A stretch of DNA of 64,000 bases from Leishmania panamensis (GCF_000755165.1 NC_025880.1:187311-251310); one strand, 5' to 3'; shown: positions 1-10,693, counted from the stretch's first letter. Numbers and translations are program-made. Notes: a model not told the origin generated them from the letters alone.

Positions 1-1236
1 CTTGTACGCACCTGACGCAGCACGCGCCGACGCCAACGTCGGTGAGGACGAGAACTGCACTCTGCCCTTTGCATTCAGAAAACCGTCATCAACCTCCTCT
101 GTAAGTCGGTCTTTCAATGAAGAAGACGAGAAGCCGGTCGCGCCGACGGCGGCAGCTGTACTGTGATGTGCAGCCAACTCCTCGAAGGTGGAAGTCATCC
201 GCGAGACTTCCTTGATGGCTTTTACCTCAGGTATCCAGTGTCGTGTGGTGCGCTCGATCAGATCCACTAGCGCTGTCTTACTATTCTTGCAAGTGCGGCA
301 CGCCCCAAGCAGCTCGACACGCACATCGCCCAAGACGGGATCAAAGCCGACGAAGCGGAGGTCACCGCCATCCTCTTGCAACTGTGGTCGGATTGTGGTG
401 GCGACAAGCTCCTTGATCATCAGCACAACCTCCGAGTCACCCGCCTCCGCGACGGTGTCGGCGTGGGGGTTTGGGGCGTTAGGGTCAACGTGCGAATTGC
501 CGCTGCAGATGTGGTCAGTGAGCAGTGCACTTACGTGAAACTTGAGCTCCGACCAGTCAGTCGCGACGATGAGTGACTGCAGGACAGCCTCATCAATCTG
601 ATTGTCGCGTGAAGACGACGAAATGGTGAACCCGCCGATGTCAAAGGACGCGCCCGCAGTCGAAAAAGACGATGCGGTAGGTGCGGCATCCCCGCTACAG
701 GGCTGGGCTGCCGCCTCGCCACCCGACTCGCAGTCCTCATTCATGGCGTCGGCAGCGTGCTGCTGCAGCGCCTGCGACCGCGCCGCGGCGGCTGCCTCGT
801 CGGCCTCGTTACTCTGCTGCACTCCGTGGAACGTCATGGCAAAGTAGCGCGCCGCGGCCTCCGTATCCGCCATCTCCACGCGCTTCACCGTCACAAAGGA
901 CGCACCCACCGTGACCTCCTCCACCATCGGCAGCGCCTCCAGCAGCGCGTGGGCAAGCGGAGACAGGTAGCTGTTCGTGCGGTTGAACAGCATGGTGTGC
1001 GCGTGGGGCGGCAGAAACTGCATGTGATCGACGTAGAACTTGTAACACGCGTCGTTAGGGGTGGGCTGGAAGCGCACAAACACCGTTCGCTGAGGTGTGC
1101 GGCAGCAGCAGGGGACGAGCGACGAGCACAAAGCACTTTGGCGCGACGCCAAGCCTCGCCGCCAAGTCGTCAGCGATGCAGAAGTCAATGCCATGAAAGA
1201 GACGGTGAGCCCACCGAGTCTCATGTAAGCAGCCAT
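1..1236 (-). CDS. NFU-type Fe-S cluster scaffold protein, mitochondrial (3' end outside window)
   Basis: At least 412 residues; the frame stays open to the window edge, so the C-terminus is missing. Seen: residues 1-50 are rich in Ser, Thr, Arg and Ala with few acidic residues, as in a mitochondrial presequence. Residues about 52-120 match the Nfu N-terminal domain (TPNDACYKFYVDHMQFLP, then NRTNSYLSPLAHALL). Residues about 270-340 match the NifU C-terminal domain, with EDGGDLRF and the cluster-binding CRTC (Cys313, Cys316) in GACRTCKNSKTALVDLIE. Known: NFU1 proteins carry 4Fe-4S clusters to mitochondrial targets such as lipoate synthase and complex I/II subunits. Unusual: a Gln/Ala/Ser-rich linker of about 150 residues separates the domains, and at least 70 residues follow the NifU domain, whereas most NFU proteins end soon after it. 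It is the last gene seen in the minus-strand block. Confidence 0.9.
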   Translation of the reverse strand, partial: MAAYMRLGGLTVSFMALTSASLTTWRRGLASRQSALCSSLVPCCCRTPQRTVFVRFQPTPNDACYKFYVDHMQFLPPHAHTMLFNRTNSYLSPLAHALLEALPMVEEVTVGASFVTVKRVEMADTEAAARYFAMTFHGVQQSNEADEAAAAARSQALQQHAADAMNEDCESGGEAAAQPCSGDAAPTASSFSTAGASFDIGGFTISSSSRDNQIDEAVLQSLIVATDWSELKFHVSALLTDHICSGNSHVDPNAPNPHADTVAEAGDSEVVLMIKELVATTIRPQLQEDGGDLRFVGFDPVLGDVRVELLGACRTCKNSKTALVDLIERTTRHWIPEVKAIKEVSRMTSTFEELAAHHSTAAAVGATGFSSSSLKDRLTEEVDDGFLNAKGRVQFSSSPTLASARAASGAYK

Positions 1237-2401
1237 TGTTCTGCTGGGAAGCCCTGCAGACCGCCGCAGAGACACCATGCATGTTCGCGTCCCAGTTTCG
1301 ATCATCAACAACTCGTGACTTTTTGTTTTTGCTTTTTGCTTTCTTCCCTTTCGCTCTCGCTGCAGCTGCTGATTTGGTTGCGTTTGGGGGCAATGCACCC
1401 GCAGGTACACGCCCTTCTGCAAAGGGGGACAGCGGCAGAGCTCTTTGCGCGCATGGACGGGGTGCGTGCATGTGTGTGTCACAGAGAGGGGCATTAGGAA
1501 TAGAGAGAAGGTGAGTGGGGTTGCGTTCATGGTTGTATGTGTGTGTGTGGGTGTGCATGCCCAAAGCAAAGGTTAGTGGGCGAAGGAGGAGTGAGGCGGG
1601 GAGGAAAATACGCTCATAAAGACGGTGAAAGCAATTTAACCAGTCCAACGACTGGCGGAGTACAAGCGGCGAAACCTCCACGAGCCCACGGCAACACAGA
1701 CGCGCCGTCACTCTGCAGCATCCTGTAGTGCTGTCACAATCACTAAGTAGCAGCCGTACGGCGCATCTCGGTGGGCCACCCCCCTCCATCCGCAAGGACA
1801 CCGACTACACGCTAGGGGGTGGAGCGTTTGCCTCTCGAACCAAATCCCTGTGAAGCCCGTCCAGTTGCTCGATGAGACGACTTTGCATCGCCTCATCACT
1901 TCTCGTGTGCCGGAGAGAGACATATGCGTACTTAACGTGGTAGGTGTCTGTGGGTGTGAGCCACAGTGCGATCCGCCCGGGAAGAGGGCAAAAAAAAAAA
2001 AAAACGAAAAGAGCGAGAAAAAGAGGCCCACCACAGCGCACGAGTTGGACCGCTCGCCTGCACAGCGGCACCTCCCTTCTCCTCCTCCTCTCTCGCTCCA
2101 TCGCGGACGCTCTTGGCCTCACCTAGACACCGCTGCTTCAAGGGGGCGCCAGCACAAATGCACATCGACTAGGTAGAGGGTGGCGGCAGAGGATCGAGGA
2201 AAGATCAGCCGCTCTCTGCACCTGTCCAGTAGCCCCCACCCAACCACTGCCTCGCGCCCATCATTTCAGGAGCAACTCGCTTAGACACAAGCGACCTTCC
2301 TCGCCTTCCTCTCTCCTTCCCCAGCTACACCACCAACATCCTCACCCCACCTTAACCCTTACAGTCCCACGGCATCCCACTTCCCTTCCACTTATGGTGC
2401 T
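1237..2401. other. spacer between the ZNFX1-like gene and NFU
   Basis: This 1.16 kb spacer holds the 3'UTR of the ZNFX1-like gene and the 5'UTR of NFU. A run of 14 A at 1990-2003, followed by GAAAAGAGCGAGAAAAAGAG, is a strong pyrimidine tract on the transcribed (minus) strand. The next minus-strand AG (plus-strand CT near 1947) is a candidate trans-splice acceptor for NFU. GT-rich low-complexity sequence lies at 1530-1556. No coding potential was recognised; the open frames on both strands are low-complexity. Confidence 0.6.
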
Positions 2402-5400
2402 CTACTCAGCAAACTGTAGCCGCTGCAGATGCGCCTCCTCGGTTGCCTCCGCCACTAGGCGTGGCATCAACGTGTCCAGCTCGGTGCTGAGGGCCGTCTG
2501 AACCTCCAGCGCATGCCGCAACTTAACAGCCCAGCCGTCCAGCATCGTGTGATACTCGTCTCGCCAGGCCTTCTCCTGCGACTTCTGTGTGGCCCTCAAC
2601 GCCGCGTACTGCGCACGGTACACCTCATAGTCCGTCTTCTCCGTCACTCGCCCGCTACTGATCTCCAGTGCCTCCTTCCTCACAAGCAACTCGGATTTCT
2701 TGCTAGCGATGGTGAACTCGCGACGGAGCTCTGTCTGGGCCTCAGTTGAGAGGAGATGGCGTGGAAGGGCGGTGCCCATAGCCTCACCATCCTCCTCCTC
2801 GTCGCCGTCGTCCGCATCTGCGCTGCCGCGCAGGTGTCCTGCCGCGGTGATATGATGACTATCCTGCGCGTGGTCCACCGGTGGCATCTCGAGAAGCTCG
2901 TGCCCAAATTTTTTTGCAACTTTGTTGTAGAGCGCCACGCACCCAGCACACGACGTCTCCTTGAGAACGTACGTGGCGTCGTTGGCCACGGTATTCTGCC
3001 GCGTCTCTTCCTCTTCGGTGACGCGCTGGCGGCGTGACAGCTGTGCCGTGACACAGTGGCACGCGACCATCGAACGGGTGCCGCAGCGCTTACACAAGAC
3101 AGAGACCGGGGTGCAACAGTACCCCGTCGGCTCCCCGCAGCGACGCTCCTGGAAGTGATGAAAAAACGCGTACTGCACCACCTGGTTGCTGTCCGTCCCG
3201 CTCACCACTCGCTGACCGCACGTTAACTCCGTCAGACCGGCGTAGGTGCACGGCTCGCACGATGCACTGCACACACGATGACACGCGTGGCCGCAGGGGA
3301 GCACTGCACTACAGGGATAGGGGCACGACGCGTGGGGGGCGTCGTCAGTCGTCAAGCTGACGTTTTCTTCAAGGTGGGCAGCCCCGATGCGCTGCTGTGT
3401 GTGACACGGCCTCAGACAAGCATGCGAAATGCTGGGGCACGCGTCGTACGTCTGCAGGCAAAGCGAGAGGCACTCAGTCGGGCCATGGACCTCAACCGTC
3501 ACAAATTCATCCTCTGCGTCCACGTCCTCTTCGTCTCCTTCCGGTGACGGCTCTGCGGCAGCTTCAGCGTCATCGTGCTCCCGCACAACGGCGATGCGGC
3601 GACACTTGAAGTGGTCTGGGCACACCATCGCCAACACACTGGCCCCCACCTCTGAAGGTAGCCAATACCCGCGATGGTTTTTCGGCGCTAATAGGCGCCG
3701 CTGACGCTGCACCAGAGACTCAGCCTTGGTGAACAGTGGGATGCAGGCGAACAGCTCGCGGCTGCCGATGAGAAACACGCCATGGCGCACTCGTCGCAGC
3801 AGCCGCCACAGCCACCACTGCAGGCGCGTCACGAAGAGCGACGCAGATCCGTCAGACGACTCTGCCCAAAGCTGCTGCCACTGCTGATGCCGCGCCTCTG
3901 GGCGATGACTTTCGCCGTCGACGATGGTGTCAGAGGAACCGTCGCGACTCTTATGCAAAGCGCCAATCACTACCTCGAGCAGGCCGGAGAGGCACACAAC
4001 GCCTATCTCCACCTCGCACTCCACCTCGTCAAGACTAGTGGAAGACATGGCCGTAGCCATCACTGGTGGCGTTGCCGTCACGAAGGAATCCCGGGAGACG
4101 GCCTCGTTGCCGGCACCCTCCAGTGACTCCCTCCACACCCGCACTGACTGCCGAAAATGCGAAGACGGCGCGAGTGCGGACCGCGACAGCGCCGCCGAGA
4201 TCGCCTCCGCCGCGGCCGCGTTGCTCGTGTAGACACCGAACGATATTTGTGCGGGTGACTTCGTCGTCGCTGACGCGCTGTCGCCACGCGCAGGGAAGTA
4301 GCTGGAGAGATACTCCATGAGGAACACCGCTGCAGCTGCGTCGGCAGCAACGCAGTTGTCCATTGAAACACCATGGCTCCATACCTCTACTGCACTGTAC
4401 GAGGCCAGCCCGGTAAACGGCGGGGGCGGTACGGTGGAGTCGGTGCTTCCCTGAAGCGGCTCGGCCGCTTCGCCGCTTCCTCCGTCTTGCTGAGCACCAT
4501 CACCTTCGCTGTTTGCCAGCTCCTCTGTGACCTTGGAAAGGGCCCGGGCGTCCTCGATAGTGTACCGCAGAAGCGCTTGCACCTCAGCACGGCGGCATCG
4601 CAGCGAATCGTGTAGGACTGTCGTGGTGAGGTCGCCGGTGCGCCTTAGCTCGGTGTGCAGCGACCGCAGCAACGCCAGCACGATGCGCTCATGCGATCGG
4701 CGGCGCTCTTGAAAAGCTGGTACTTCAGAGGTGAGTGAATAGACGAAACTGGAGACAGGGGTTAGCATTGCAAAAAACCCATCCTGCACTGCGTCGATGT
4801 CGTCGACGCACATGTGTGATGGCTGCCAGCACCAAAGGTACGGCAACAGCAGCCCCTGCGTCAGCTCCATCGGGGTGCTGGTCAGGACAGTGTGTCGCGT
4901 GCTCTGCGAGGTGGCGGCTACACCCCACACCAGATCCAGAAAGAGCTGGAAGAGTGACCTGACGGACTCGTGAACGGCGGCGTGGGTGTGCTGCGCTAGC
5001 TCGCTCTGCTTCTCAAGGTAGACGCTGTGCCATCCCTCCAGCTGCTCCTTAGATAAAGAGGAGAGATGGGTGGTAGGCGGCATTGTGACTGGCGCATAGC
5101 GCTCCTCCGGGATGGCGGTCAGTGATTCCCACGTCGCCGAAGAGGCTCCGTCATGAGCAGCAGCAGCAGCAGCAGCGAGGTCGAGGGTCGCGGCTACGTC
5201 GCTCTCCGGCCAGAAGTCGCTCACGATGAACTCCGCCCAGCTTTGTGCAGGCGTAGAGGACACACTCGCACAGGCCACCACATCCGTCGCATCACGCGCA
5301 GACAGAGTCAACGAGAGCAGCGGCACTGCCACTGACACTGCGGTGCGGCACACGCCGCTCCACATGCCGGTCATCTGAAGGCGGCGCAGTTCGGCGTTGA

Positions 5401-8400
5401 GCTGCGTTGTGAGAGGAGCGTTGAGAGACCGCGCGTGCGACTCCTTCACCAGCGCCGCGAGAGAGGTGATTTCGCTCAACTGCCATGCTGCTGGTGCGTT
5501 GCGTGAGCCGTTCGGCCTCCCCCTCTTCTGCCCCTCGACTGGGCGCGCCTTGCTAGCCTCGAAGAGAAACTGGGCAACTGAGGCCGGAACGGTGGACGTG
5601 GCGACTGCAGGACGCAGCAGCAGCGGTGTGGAGCAGTATAGGAACCCCTCATTAAGCTGCTGGTAGAGCCGACGGGCCTCCGCAGCGACGAGGCTCACCT
5701 CATCCAACAAGCTTCGCCCGGCGCGTACGTCCGCAGAGGTGGAAAAGAGCTCCGCCACGGAGGCGCAACGCAGCGCAGCGACAGCCTCCTTGACCGACGC
5801 CATCGCGTGCTTCAGACTACCTTGCACGTTGCGCTGCTGCTCCTGACGTGCAGCCGCGTGTAGTTTGCCTCGCACCAGCGCCGATGCGTAGAGGACGGCA
5901 GTCTTGCCACTCCCTGTACACCCATCGACCATCCTCACCGAGACAGGCACGCCGCTATTCCCTTGCGCCACGGCGCCGGTGCCATTTCTGGAGAGCCCAG
6001 TGACGGCGCTGAGAGAGTGGAGCGCTTCGACCTGTGCTGAAGAGAAGTCGGCAGCCTCGTTCACCAAGGCCAGAAGGGTCTGTAGGGAGGTGAACGTTCC
6101 ATCGCCCGGCAGCCTTCCGCTCGAACCAGACGACCTCAAAGATGAGACGGCATCTACCCCACTGCCAGTGCCGGACAGTAGAGCAGCGACTGGTGCTGTG
6201 AGAGACGACACGTAACGCTGCATCGGAACAGCACCATCCGTGAAGTGCTCCGTCCAGAGACCCGACACCGCGTCCGCGCCAAACGACCGGCCTACGCGGC
6301 GGCTGCCGCCGCGACCATTCGCGTTGTTGGTGCGGCCTTTGCTGCTCACGCCCGCCTCTGCCTGCCGTATACTTAGCGACAAGGCATGAAGGCGCCGAAG
6401 GCAGTCGAGATACGTCATGGCTGGCGTGCCGGTTGGAAGGAGCCGCTCCGGTGGCGGTGCGGCGGTTGCAGAGAGCAACGCCGCACGGCGGCGTCGAGAG
6501 CTGCGTCGCTGATTTCCCGCACCCTCTGCCCCTAAGACAATCCATGCCTGCGTCTGTCCATCCTCCGCAGCCGCGGCGCTCGTAAGGATAAAGTCTGCCA
6601 GCATGTCTGCGTCGCGCAACACGTGTGCCGTCACTCGAGAAGAGGTGGTAGAGACACTGCTGCCCGCTTCCTTCGACGGGCTGTCAGCCTTTGCGTGCGT
6701 GAGCACCAATGGAAAGATGACCCACTGGCCAGTGAGCTGAACCATGGCATAGGCGAAGAGGGAGGCGTCCGTGTCGGACACTTGGGCCAACTGCAGCGCC
6801 GACACAAGCGCCTTCATCTCGTCTTGGTGCCGCCTCTCGCGCGACCCGCGCACACACAAGTCAACTGGCAGGCCAAAGGCTGCGTAGTGCTGCACTTCCG
6901 CCAGTGAGTACTCCGACAACCCGCCAGGCCGCGGCCCCACAGCCTCCAGGCCGCTCACGCGCACCGCTATGACGCCATCAACACGACCCCGGCACAGTTC
7001 TGCCGCGCCACCAGGCAGCTTCGTCACGTGTCGCACCGCGCGAGCGGCACTGGCGTAGAGCTCAGCGTAGGCTGCCAACGCAGTGGAGCGGATAAACTGC
7101 TGGACCTCATGGCTAAGGTACGGGTTGTAGGTACGCCGCAAAGCTGTCAACTGTTCTGCCACCGCACAATCTTGCAAGTGCCGCCTCTCTTGGATGTGAT
7201 GTAGGGTGGGCGGAACAAGGAGCTCTGCGAGTGTGTCCGTCATGTCATCGCTGGAGCCACTGCAGTTGGCACCAAGGTGGTCGTGAGAGCGTCGTACATC
7301 TTCCTCCAACTGCAGCCAGCGCAGCACCTCCTTCAGGACACCAGTGGCAGCCACCGCCTCGAGCACCTCGAAGATGGCCTCCTCCGGCCCGCTAACATCC
7401 ATCGCGGTTTCTTTGCTGCGCCCGCTGTGAGACTGCTGCAGCCACACGCGGGAGAGACGAGCGAGCACGAGCTCGAAGCCATTGCAGGCTTGCCGAGCAC
7501 TCCGCCGTACCTCAGCTGTAGCGAGCGAGCTGTCCATCGAAACAGCAGCGCTGTCGCTCGCGTACTGCAACCCCAGCAGCAGGCAGGAGTGAAGTGTATG
7601 CACCATCGACTGCCGGGTCGACGCGGCTGAGTCTGTGGCAACCAGCTGCATCGCCACCTGCGAAGCTCCGTCTACGTACAGCGGGGACGAGAGAAAGAGA
7701 TACACCAACCGCTGGCACAGGCGCGGCAAGCGCATGGCTGACTCCACATGGAGGAACACGGCAAGTAGGGTTCGCAGCGCAAAGCTGACAGTGCGCCGCA
7801 GTCGGTCGAGAGTCTTAGCATCGGCGCAGCGCATGACGTCTGGTTTAAGACATAGCAGCATCGGCAACTGAAGCGTGCGCCGCCAGCCCTCGTGACCAGC
7901 GCTGCCTCCAGCGTTTGGCGACGACGACGCTGCCGCTGCCTCCAGAAAGGCTAGCTGAGCGAGACCCGGTGGCTGCTGCACTAGCGCCGCTAGCCAGCGT
8001 ACGACAACTGTTATGTTCCCCTCCACCGCCTCACGCCAGAGGTCGACATCCGAGGGTGTGAAAAGGGATGTGTTGTACGTTATGAACTCCTGGTGTGTCG
8101 CCAAAGCTGCACCCGACGCTGCTCCGCTATCGCTAGCAGCCCCGGACCTCCCGGTTACGTTTGCTGGCGGTCGTCTCGGCTGGCAGCGAAGAAGCAACAG
8201 ATCCGCGGGGTGGGCAAAGGCGGCATCTCCTGTCACTGCCGCCTGCACAGCAGATTCCCTGTCATCGCCAGAAACGTCCATAAGCAGTGGTGAGGCGCTG
8301 GCTGCGTCGCTCCCCATGGTTGACGGTTGCGGAGCCGCGAGCACCAGCGTGTGGCCATCGTTCGCCACCAGCTCCACGGTAAGCAAACGCAGAAGGGAGC

Positions 8401-8764
8401 CCTCCTCACTGCAATGTAGAAGCTGCTGATACACCAGCTCCTTTGTGAAGCCACCCAAACAAACAGCAACGTCATCTTCCATCAGCGTCGCAACGTCAAG
8501 TGTCGTCGCCGAGGCGGTCGCTTGGGAGAAGGTCTGAGTTGCTGAGGTTAGAGTGGTGGTGGAGGCACCGAGCAGCCGCGACATGAGTGCCGCCCGCTCC
8601 GCCTCCAATGATCCACTTCGGCGGGAGGTGATGCCGAAGATGACCTCAAAGTACAACGCGTAGGGAGAGGACGACGAGTTGAGGGCAGCAGAGGCAACGG
8701 TAGAAGCATCATGCGCCCCCATGCGTGCCGAGACAACATCCTCCTCCTGGCGGAGACGCTTCAT
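2402..8764 (-). CDS. ZNFX1-like protein: P-loop helicase region plus NFX1-type Cys/His zinc cluster (2120 aa)
   Basis: Very large protein. Seen: a clear Walker A, GCTGSGKT, at about residues 947-954; later VFLIGSRELFACIPLF, which resembles the segment after the last helicase motif in ZNFX1; then a Cys/His-rich block at about residues 1755-1945 with many paired cysteines (CLSLCLQTYDACPS, CPYPCSAVLPCGHACHRVC, CCTPVSVLCKRCG); finally a charged helical tail. The order ATPase, short linker, NFX1-type zinc region is that of ZNFX1/Upf1-like superfamily 1 helicases. No DEAA/DEAG-type Walker B was found; MCVDDIDAVQDGF at roughly residue 1320 is the best substitute. Known: ZNFX1 binds RNA, acts in small-RNA inheritance in worms and senses dsRNA in mammals. 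Role here is inferred. Alanine and serine runs interrupt the protein, including a CAG/GCA run near 5157-5175. A minus-strand splice acceptor candidate lies at 8837-8838, giving a leader of about 72 nt. Start is ATG. Confidence 0.72.
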   Translation of the reverse strand: MKRLRQEEDVVSARMGAHDASTVASAALNSSSSPYALYFEVIFGITSRRSGSLEAERAALMSRLLGASTTTLTSATQTFSQATASATTLDVATLMEDDVAVCLGGFTKELVYQQLLHCSEEGSLLRLLTVELVANDGHTLVLAAPQPSTMGSDAASASPLLMDVSGDDRESAVQAAVTGDAAFAHPADLLLLRCQPRRPPANVTGRSGAASDSGAASGAALATHQEFITYNTSLFTPSDVDLWREAVEGNITVVVRWLAALVQQPPGLAQLAFLEAAAASSSPNAGGSAGHEGWRRTLQLPMLLCLKPDVMRCADAKTLDRLRRTVSFALRTLLAVFLHVESAMRLPRLCQRLVYLFLSSPLYVDGASQVAMQLVATDSAASTRQSMVHTLHSCLLLGLQYASDSAAVSMDSSLATAEVRRSARQACNGFELVLARLSRVWLQQSHSGRSKETAMDVSGPEEAIFEVLEAVAATGVLKEVLRWLQLEEDVRRSHDHLGANCSGSSDDMTDTLAELLVPPTLHHIQERRHLQDCAVAEQLTALRRTYNPYLSHEVQQFIRSTALAAYAELYASAARAVRHVTKLPGGAAELCRGRVDGVIAVRVSGLEAVGPRPGGLSEYSLAEVQHYAAFGLPVDLCVRGSRERRHQDEMKALVSALQLAQVSDTDASLFAYAMVQLTGQWVIFPLVLTHAKADSPSKEAGSSVSTTSSRVTAHVLRDADMLADFILTSAAAAEDGQTQAWIVLGAEGAGNQRRSSRRRRAALLSATAAPPPERLLPTGTPAMTYLDCLRRLHALSLSIRQAEAGVSSKGRTNNANGRGGSRRVGRSFGADAVSGLWTEHFTDGAVPMQRYVSSLTAPVAALLSGTGSGVDAVSSLRSSGSSGRLPGDGTFTSLQTLLALVNEAADFSSAQVEALHSLSAVTGLSRNGTGAVAQGNSGVPVSVRMVDGCTGSGKTAVLYASALVRGKLHAAARQEQQRNVQGSLKHAMASVKEAVAALRCASVAELFSTSADVRAGRSLLDEVSLVAAEARRLYQQLNEGFLYCSTPLLLRPAVATSTVPASVAQFLFEASKARPVEGQKRGRPNGSRNAPAAWQLSEITSLAALVKESHARSLNAPLTTQLNAELRRLQMTGMWSGVCRTAVSVAVPLLSLTLSARDATDVVACASVSSTPAQSWAEFIVSDFWPESDVAATLDLAAAAAAAHDGASSATWESLTAIPEERYAPVTMPPTTHLSSLSKEQLEGWHSVYLEKQSELAQHTHAAVHESVRSLFQLFLDLVWGVAATSQSTRHTVLTSTPMELTQGLLLPYLWCWQPSHMCVDDIDAVQDGFFAMLTPVSSFVYSLTSEVPAFQERRRSHERIVLALLRSLHTELRRTGDLTTTVLHDSLRCRRAEVQALLRYTIEDARALSKVTEELANSEGDGAQQDGGSGEAAEPLQGSTDSTVPPPPFTGLASYSAVEVWSHGVSMDNCVAADAAAAVFLMEYLSSYFPARGDSASATTKSPAQISFGVYTSNAAAAEAISAALSRSALAPSSHFRQSVRVWRESLEGAGNEAVSRDSFVTATPPVMATAMSSTSLDEVECEVEIGVVCLSGLLEVVIGALHKSRDGSSDTIVDGESHRPEARHQQWQQLWAESSDGSASLFVTRLQWWLWRLLRRVRHGVFLIGSRELFACIPLFTKAESLVQRQRRLLAPKNHRGYWLPSEVGASVLAMVCPDHFKCRRIAVVREHDDAEAAAEPSPEGDEEDVDAEDEFVTVEVHGPTECLSLCLQTYDACPSISHACLRPCHTQQRIGAAHLEENVSLTTDDAPHASCPYPCSAVLPCGHACHRVCSASCEPCTYAGLTELTCGQRVVSGTDSNQVVQYAFFHHFQERRCGEPTGYCCTPVSVLCKRCGTRSMVACHCVTAQLSRRQRVTEEEETRQNTVANDATYVLKETSCAGCVALYNKVAKKFGHELLEMPPVDHAQDSHHITAAGHLRGSADADDGDEEEDGEAMGTALPRHLLSTEAQTELRREFTIASKKSELLVRKEALEISSGRVTEKTDYEVYRAQYAALRATQKSQEKAWRDEYHTMLDGWAVKLRHALEVQTALSTELDTLMPRLVAEATEEAHLQRLQFAE

Positions 8765-10090
8765 TGGCGAGAGTGAGGGAGGAAGGGAAGAGGTCGTACA
8801 CGGTTACCTTGGTACTCTACAAAGCTTCCTATCCAGCTGCAGAAAGACAAGTGAGGGATGGGAAGAGTAAAGCAGTACCGACAGAGGCATGTCAACAATG
8901 ACACTGCGTCACTGATCCCGCAATGTGCGAGACGAGCCGTTGGATGCACTCTCTGAAAGCACCAACCCTCGTGTGCGTCGCCGCGCGTGGGTGAGGAGGC
9001 TTCTCCCTATATGTGCAGAATGAGGGAAGCGGCTAGAGCAAAGTAATGGAGACGAGTGAGACACGGCTGCACAGCAAGTTCGATGAAGTAGCACAGCGAA
9101 AGCTTAAAAAGTACGGCGCGTGTGCTCTGCCAAACATCGGATGCCGTTCGTAATACTTCACTGCTAGTCAAGATGCCTAGACGCGCACACAGTCGGAGAC
9201 ACGACAGAGAATAAAAGGGCAGAGGTCCAATCAAGGACGAGCTGAGCGTGTGCAGTGCACGATGTGTGTGTTTACGTGCCATCAGAAGAGACACAGAGAC
9301 AACAAGAGGGGAAACAGGCGTAGGAAGATGAAGAAATGCATAGAGATGAAGTAAGTACAGCTCAAGCGATCAAACCACAGTGCCGCGCAGACCGCATCCT
9401 GTGGCAACGATATGCGGCACCGTGCATCGTCACAATCACGGCCGTGGCGTGGCAGTGATGTAGATCCGGGTTGTCGGGTACATGAAGGTGAAATACATTG
9501 GGCACAGGGGTATCGGTCTGTGCGTCGGTGAGAGGAGATGGCGGTTGCCATGGTTAAAAAGGCAGCGTTAGAGATCCGACACGGTGTCGTCAAAGAGCTA
9601 GCGTAGATTCCTTTCTGGAAGAAAACATGGGGAGAAAACGAGCAACAGCAGCTAGCGCCCAGCAGCGTATGTGCATGGTCGTGCTGATGTGAGAAGCGGG
9701 CGCACGAGGAAGAGGAGGAGGAATGACACGTGTTGATGTCTTTGGCAAGGCACATGACCATCTTTCTCTCTTCAACATCGCCATTCCCCTTCCCTTCCCC
9801 CCCCCAACACGTCAACCAGATTATGCACAAAGTCGCAGCTCACCAACGTCTACTGCGCCACAGCTAAATCCTCGTCGCCTAGGACGAACCGTTCGGCCGT
9901 CAGATGGAGAGACACGGCTAGCAGGCCCTTCTCGCCTTTCCACCTCCACGCATGTGAGTGAAAAGAACAACCGTGTGTGAAAAATACCTGAAAACAGCAG
10001 AAGTGCTCAGACATCATAAGCTGAAACGAGAAAAGGAAGAAAGGGGGGTTCCATTCAAAGCCTCTCCATCCGCCATCATACAGCAGACGA
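8765..10090. other. spacer upstream of the ZNFX1-like gene
   Basis: Together with the repeat at 10091-10516 this forms a 1.9 kb gap between RtcB and the ZNFX1-like gene. Near the gene, plus-strand purines (about 8765-8795 and 8844-8875) give minus-strand pyrimidine tracts, with an acceptor-like TTTCTGCAG at 8837-8846. A run of CT at 9758-9810 is a pyrimidine tract on the plus strand. The open frames at 9282-9830 and 9007-9294 (minus) are Ser/Cys/Leu-rich and low-complexity, and I do not accept them as genes. Confidence 0.5.
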
Positions 10091-10516
10091 GCTCAAACTC
10101 CGCTCTGCACCCGGCCCCCTCTTCCACGGCCTGTCGCAGGCCCATTGCGTCGCGCGAAGCTGGGCGAGACACGCGCCACAGCAATGCGCCGGCCCAGCCA
10201 CCCCGACACGGCCCCTGCCCCACTCCACACCCACCCCACGCCCCCACATCGCGCCGGCACCCCGCCCACCATACGGGTGGCGCAAACATGCTCCTAGTCG
10301 CAGGCCGCTCCGATGCAGCGCCGTCCAGGACCCGGCCGCCGACATCAGCAGCGATACACCGCCCTGACATCCCTGCGTCGTGGGCGCTGGACCCCTTGTC
10401 ACCACCAGAAGCGGCGCGGCATTGGGCAAGGAGAGGGCGGGGGCTGCCGGGCTTCCCCACAGAGAGAGGGGAGGTGGGGGTGGGTGCCGGATCCTGGGAG
10501 ACCGCGCGCGGGGGTG
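10091..10516. repeat. SIDER2-like dispersed repeat, copy 1
   Basis: About 426 bp, very GC-rich, nearly identical by eye to 12873-13292 and, over its first 346 bp or so, to 28995-29340. Shared landmarks are GCTCAAACTCCGCTCTGCAC at the left edge, ACGGGTGGCGCAAACA in the middle and GACCGCGCGCGGGGG at the right edge. It sits just 3' of RtcB. An A-rich stretch (10533-10562) follows the right edge. Leishmania genomes carry hundreds of short degenerate retroposons (SIDER1/SIDER2) in 3'UTRs and spacers; assignment to SIDER2 rests on length, GC content, location and my recollection of the family, not on an alignment. The long open frames across it (for example 10014-10709, minus) are artefacts of its base composition. 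Confidence 0.75.
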
Positions 10517-10693
10517 GGCCCTTCATCAGGGGAAAAAAGGAAGAAGTGAAAATAAAAGGAAAGTGCTTGAAAACGGTCAAAGGCACGCGGCTGCTGCACA
10601 CTTTCCCTTTTGCTCGTACGCGAGGGTGGGTGCTTGTCACTCTGTTTGTTGGCGTAGGTGCGGTGAAAAGGGGAAAGGGGCGCGCGGCATTCC

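Noticed and set aside
757..1497. 246-codon plus-strand open frame over NFU
   Set aside because: Starts at a non-ATG-like position antisense to a well-supported gene, Arg/His-rich shadow.
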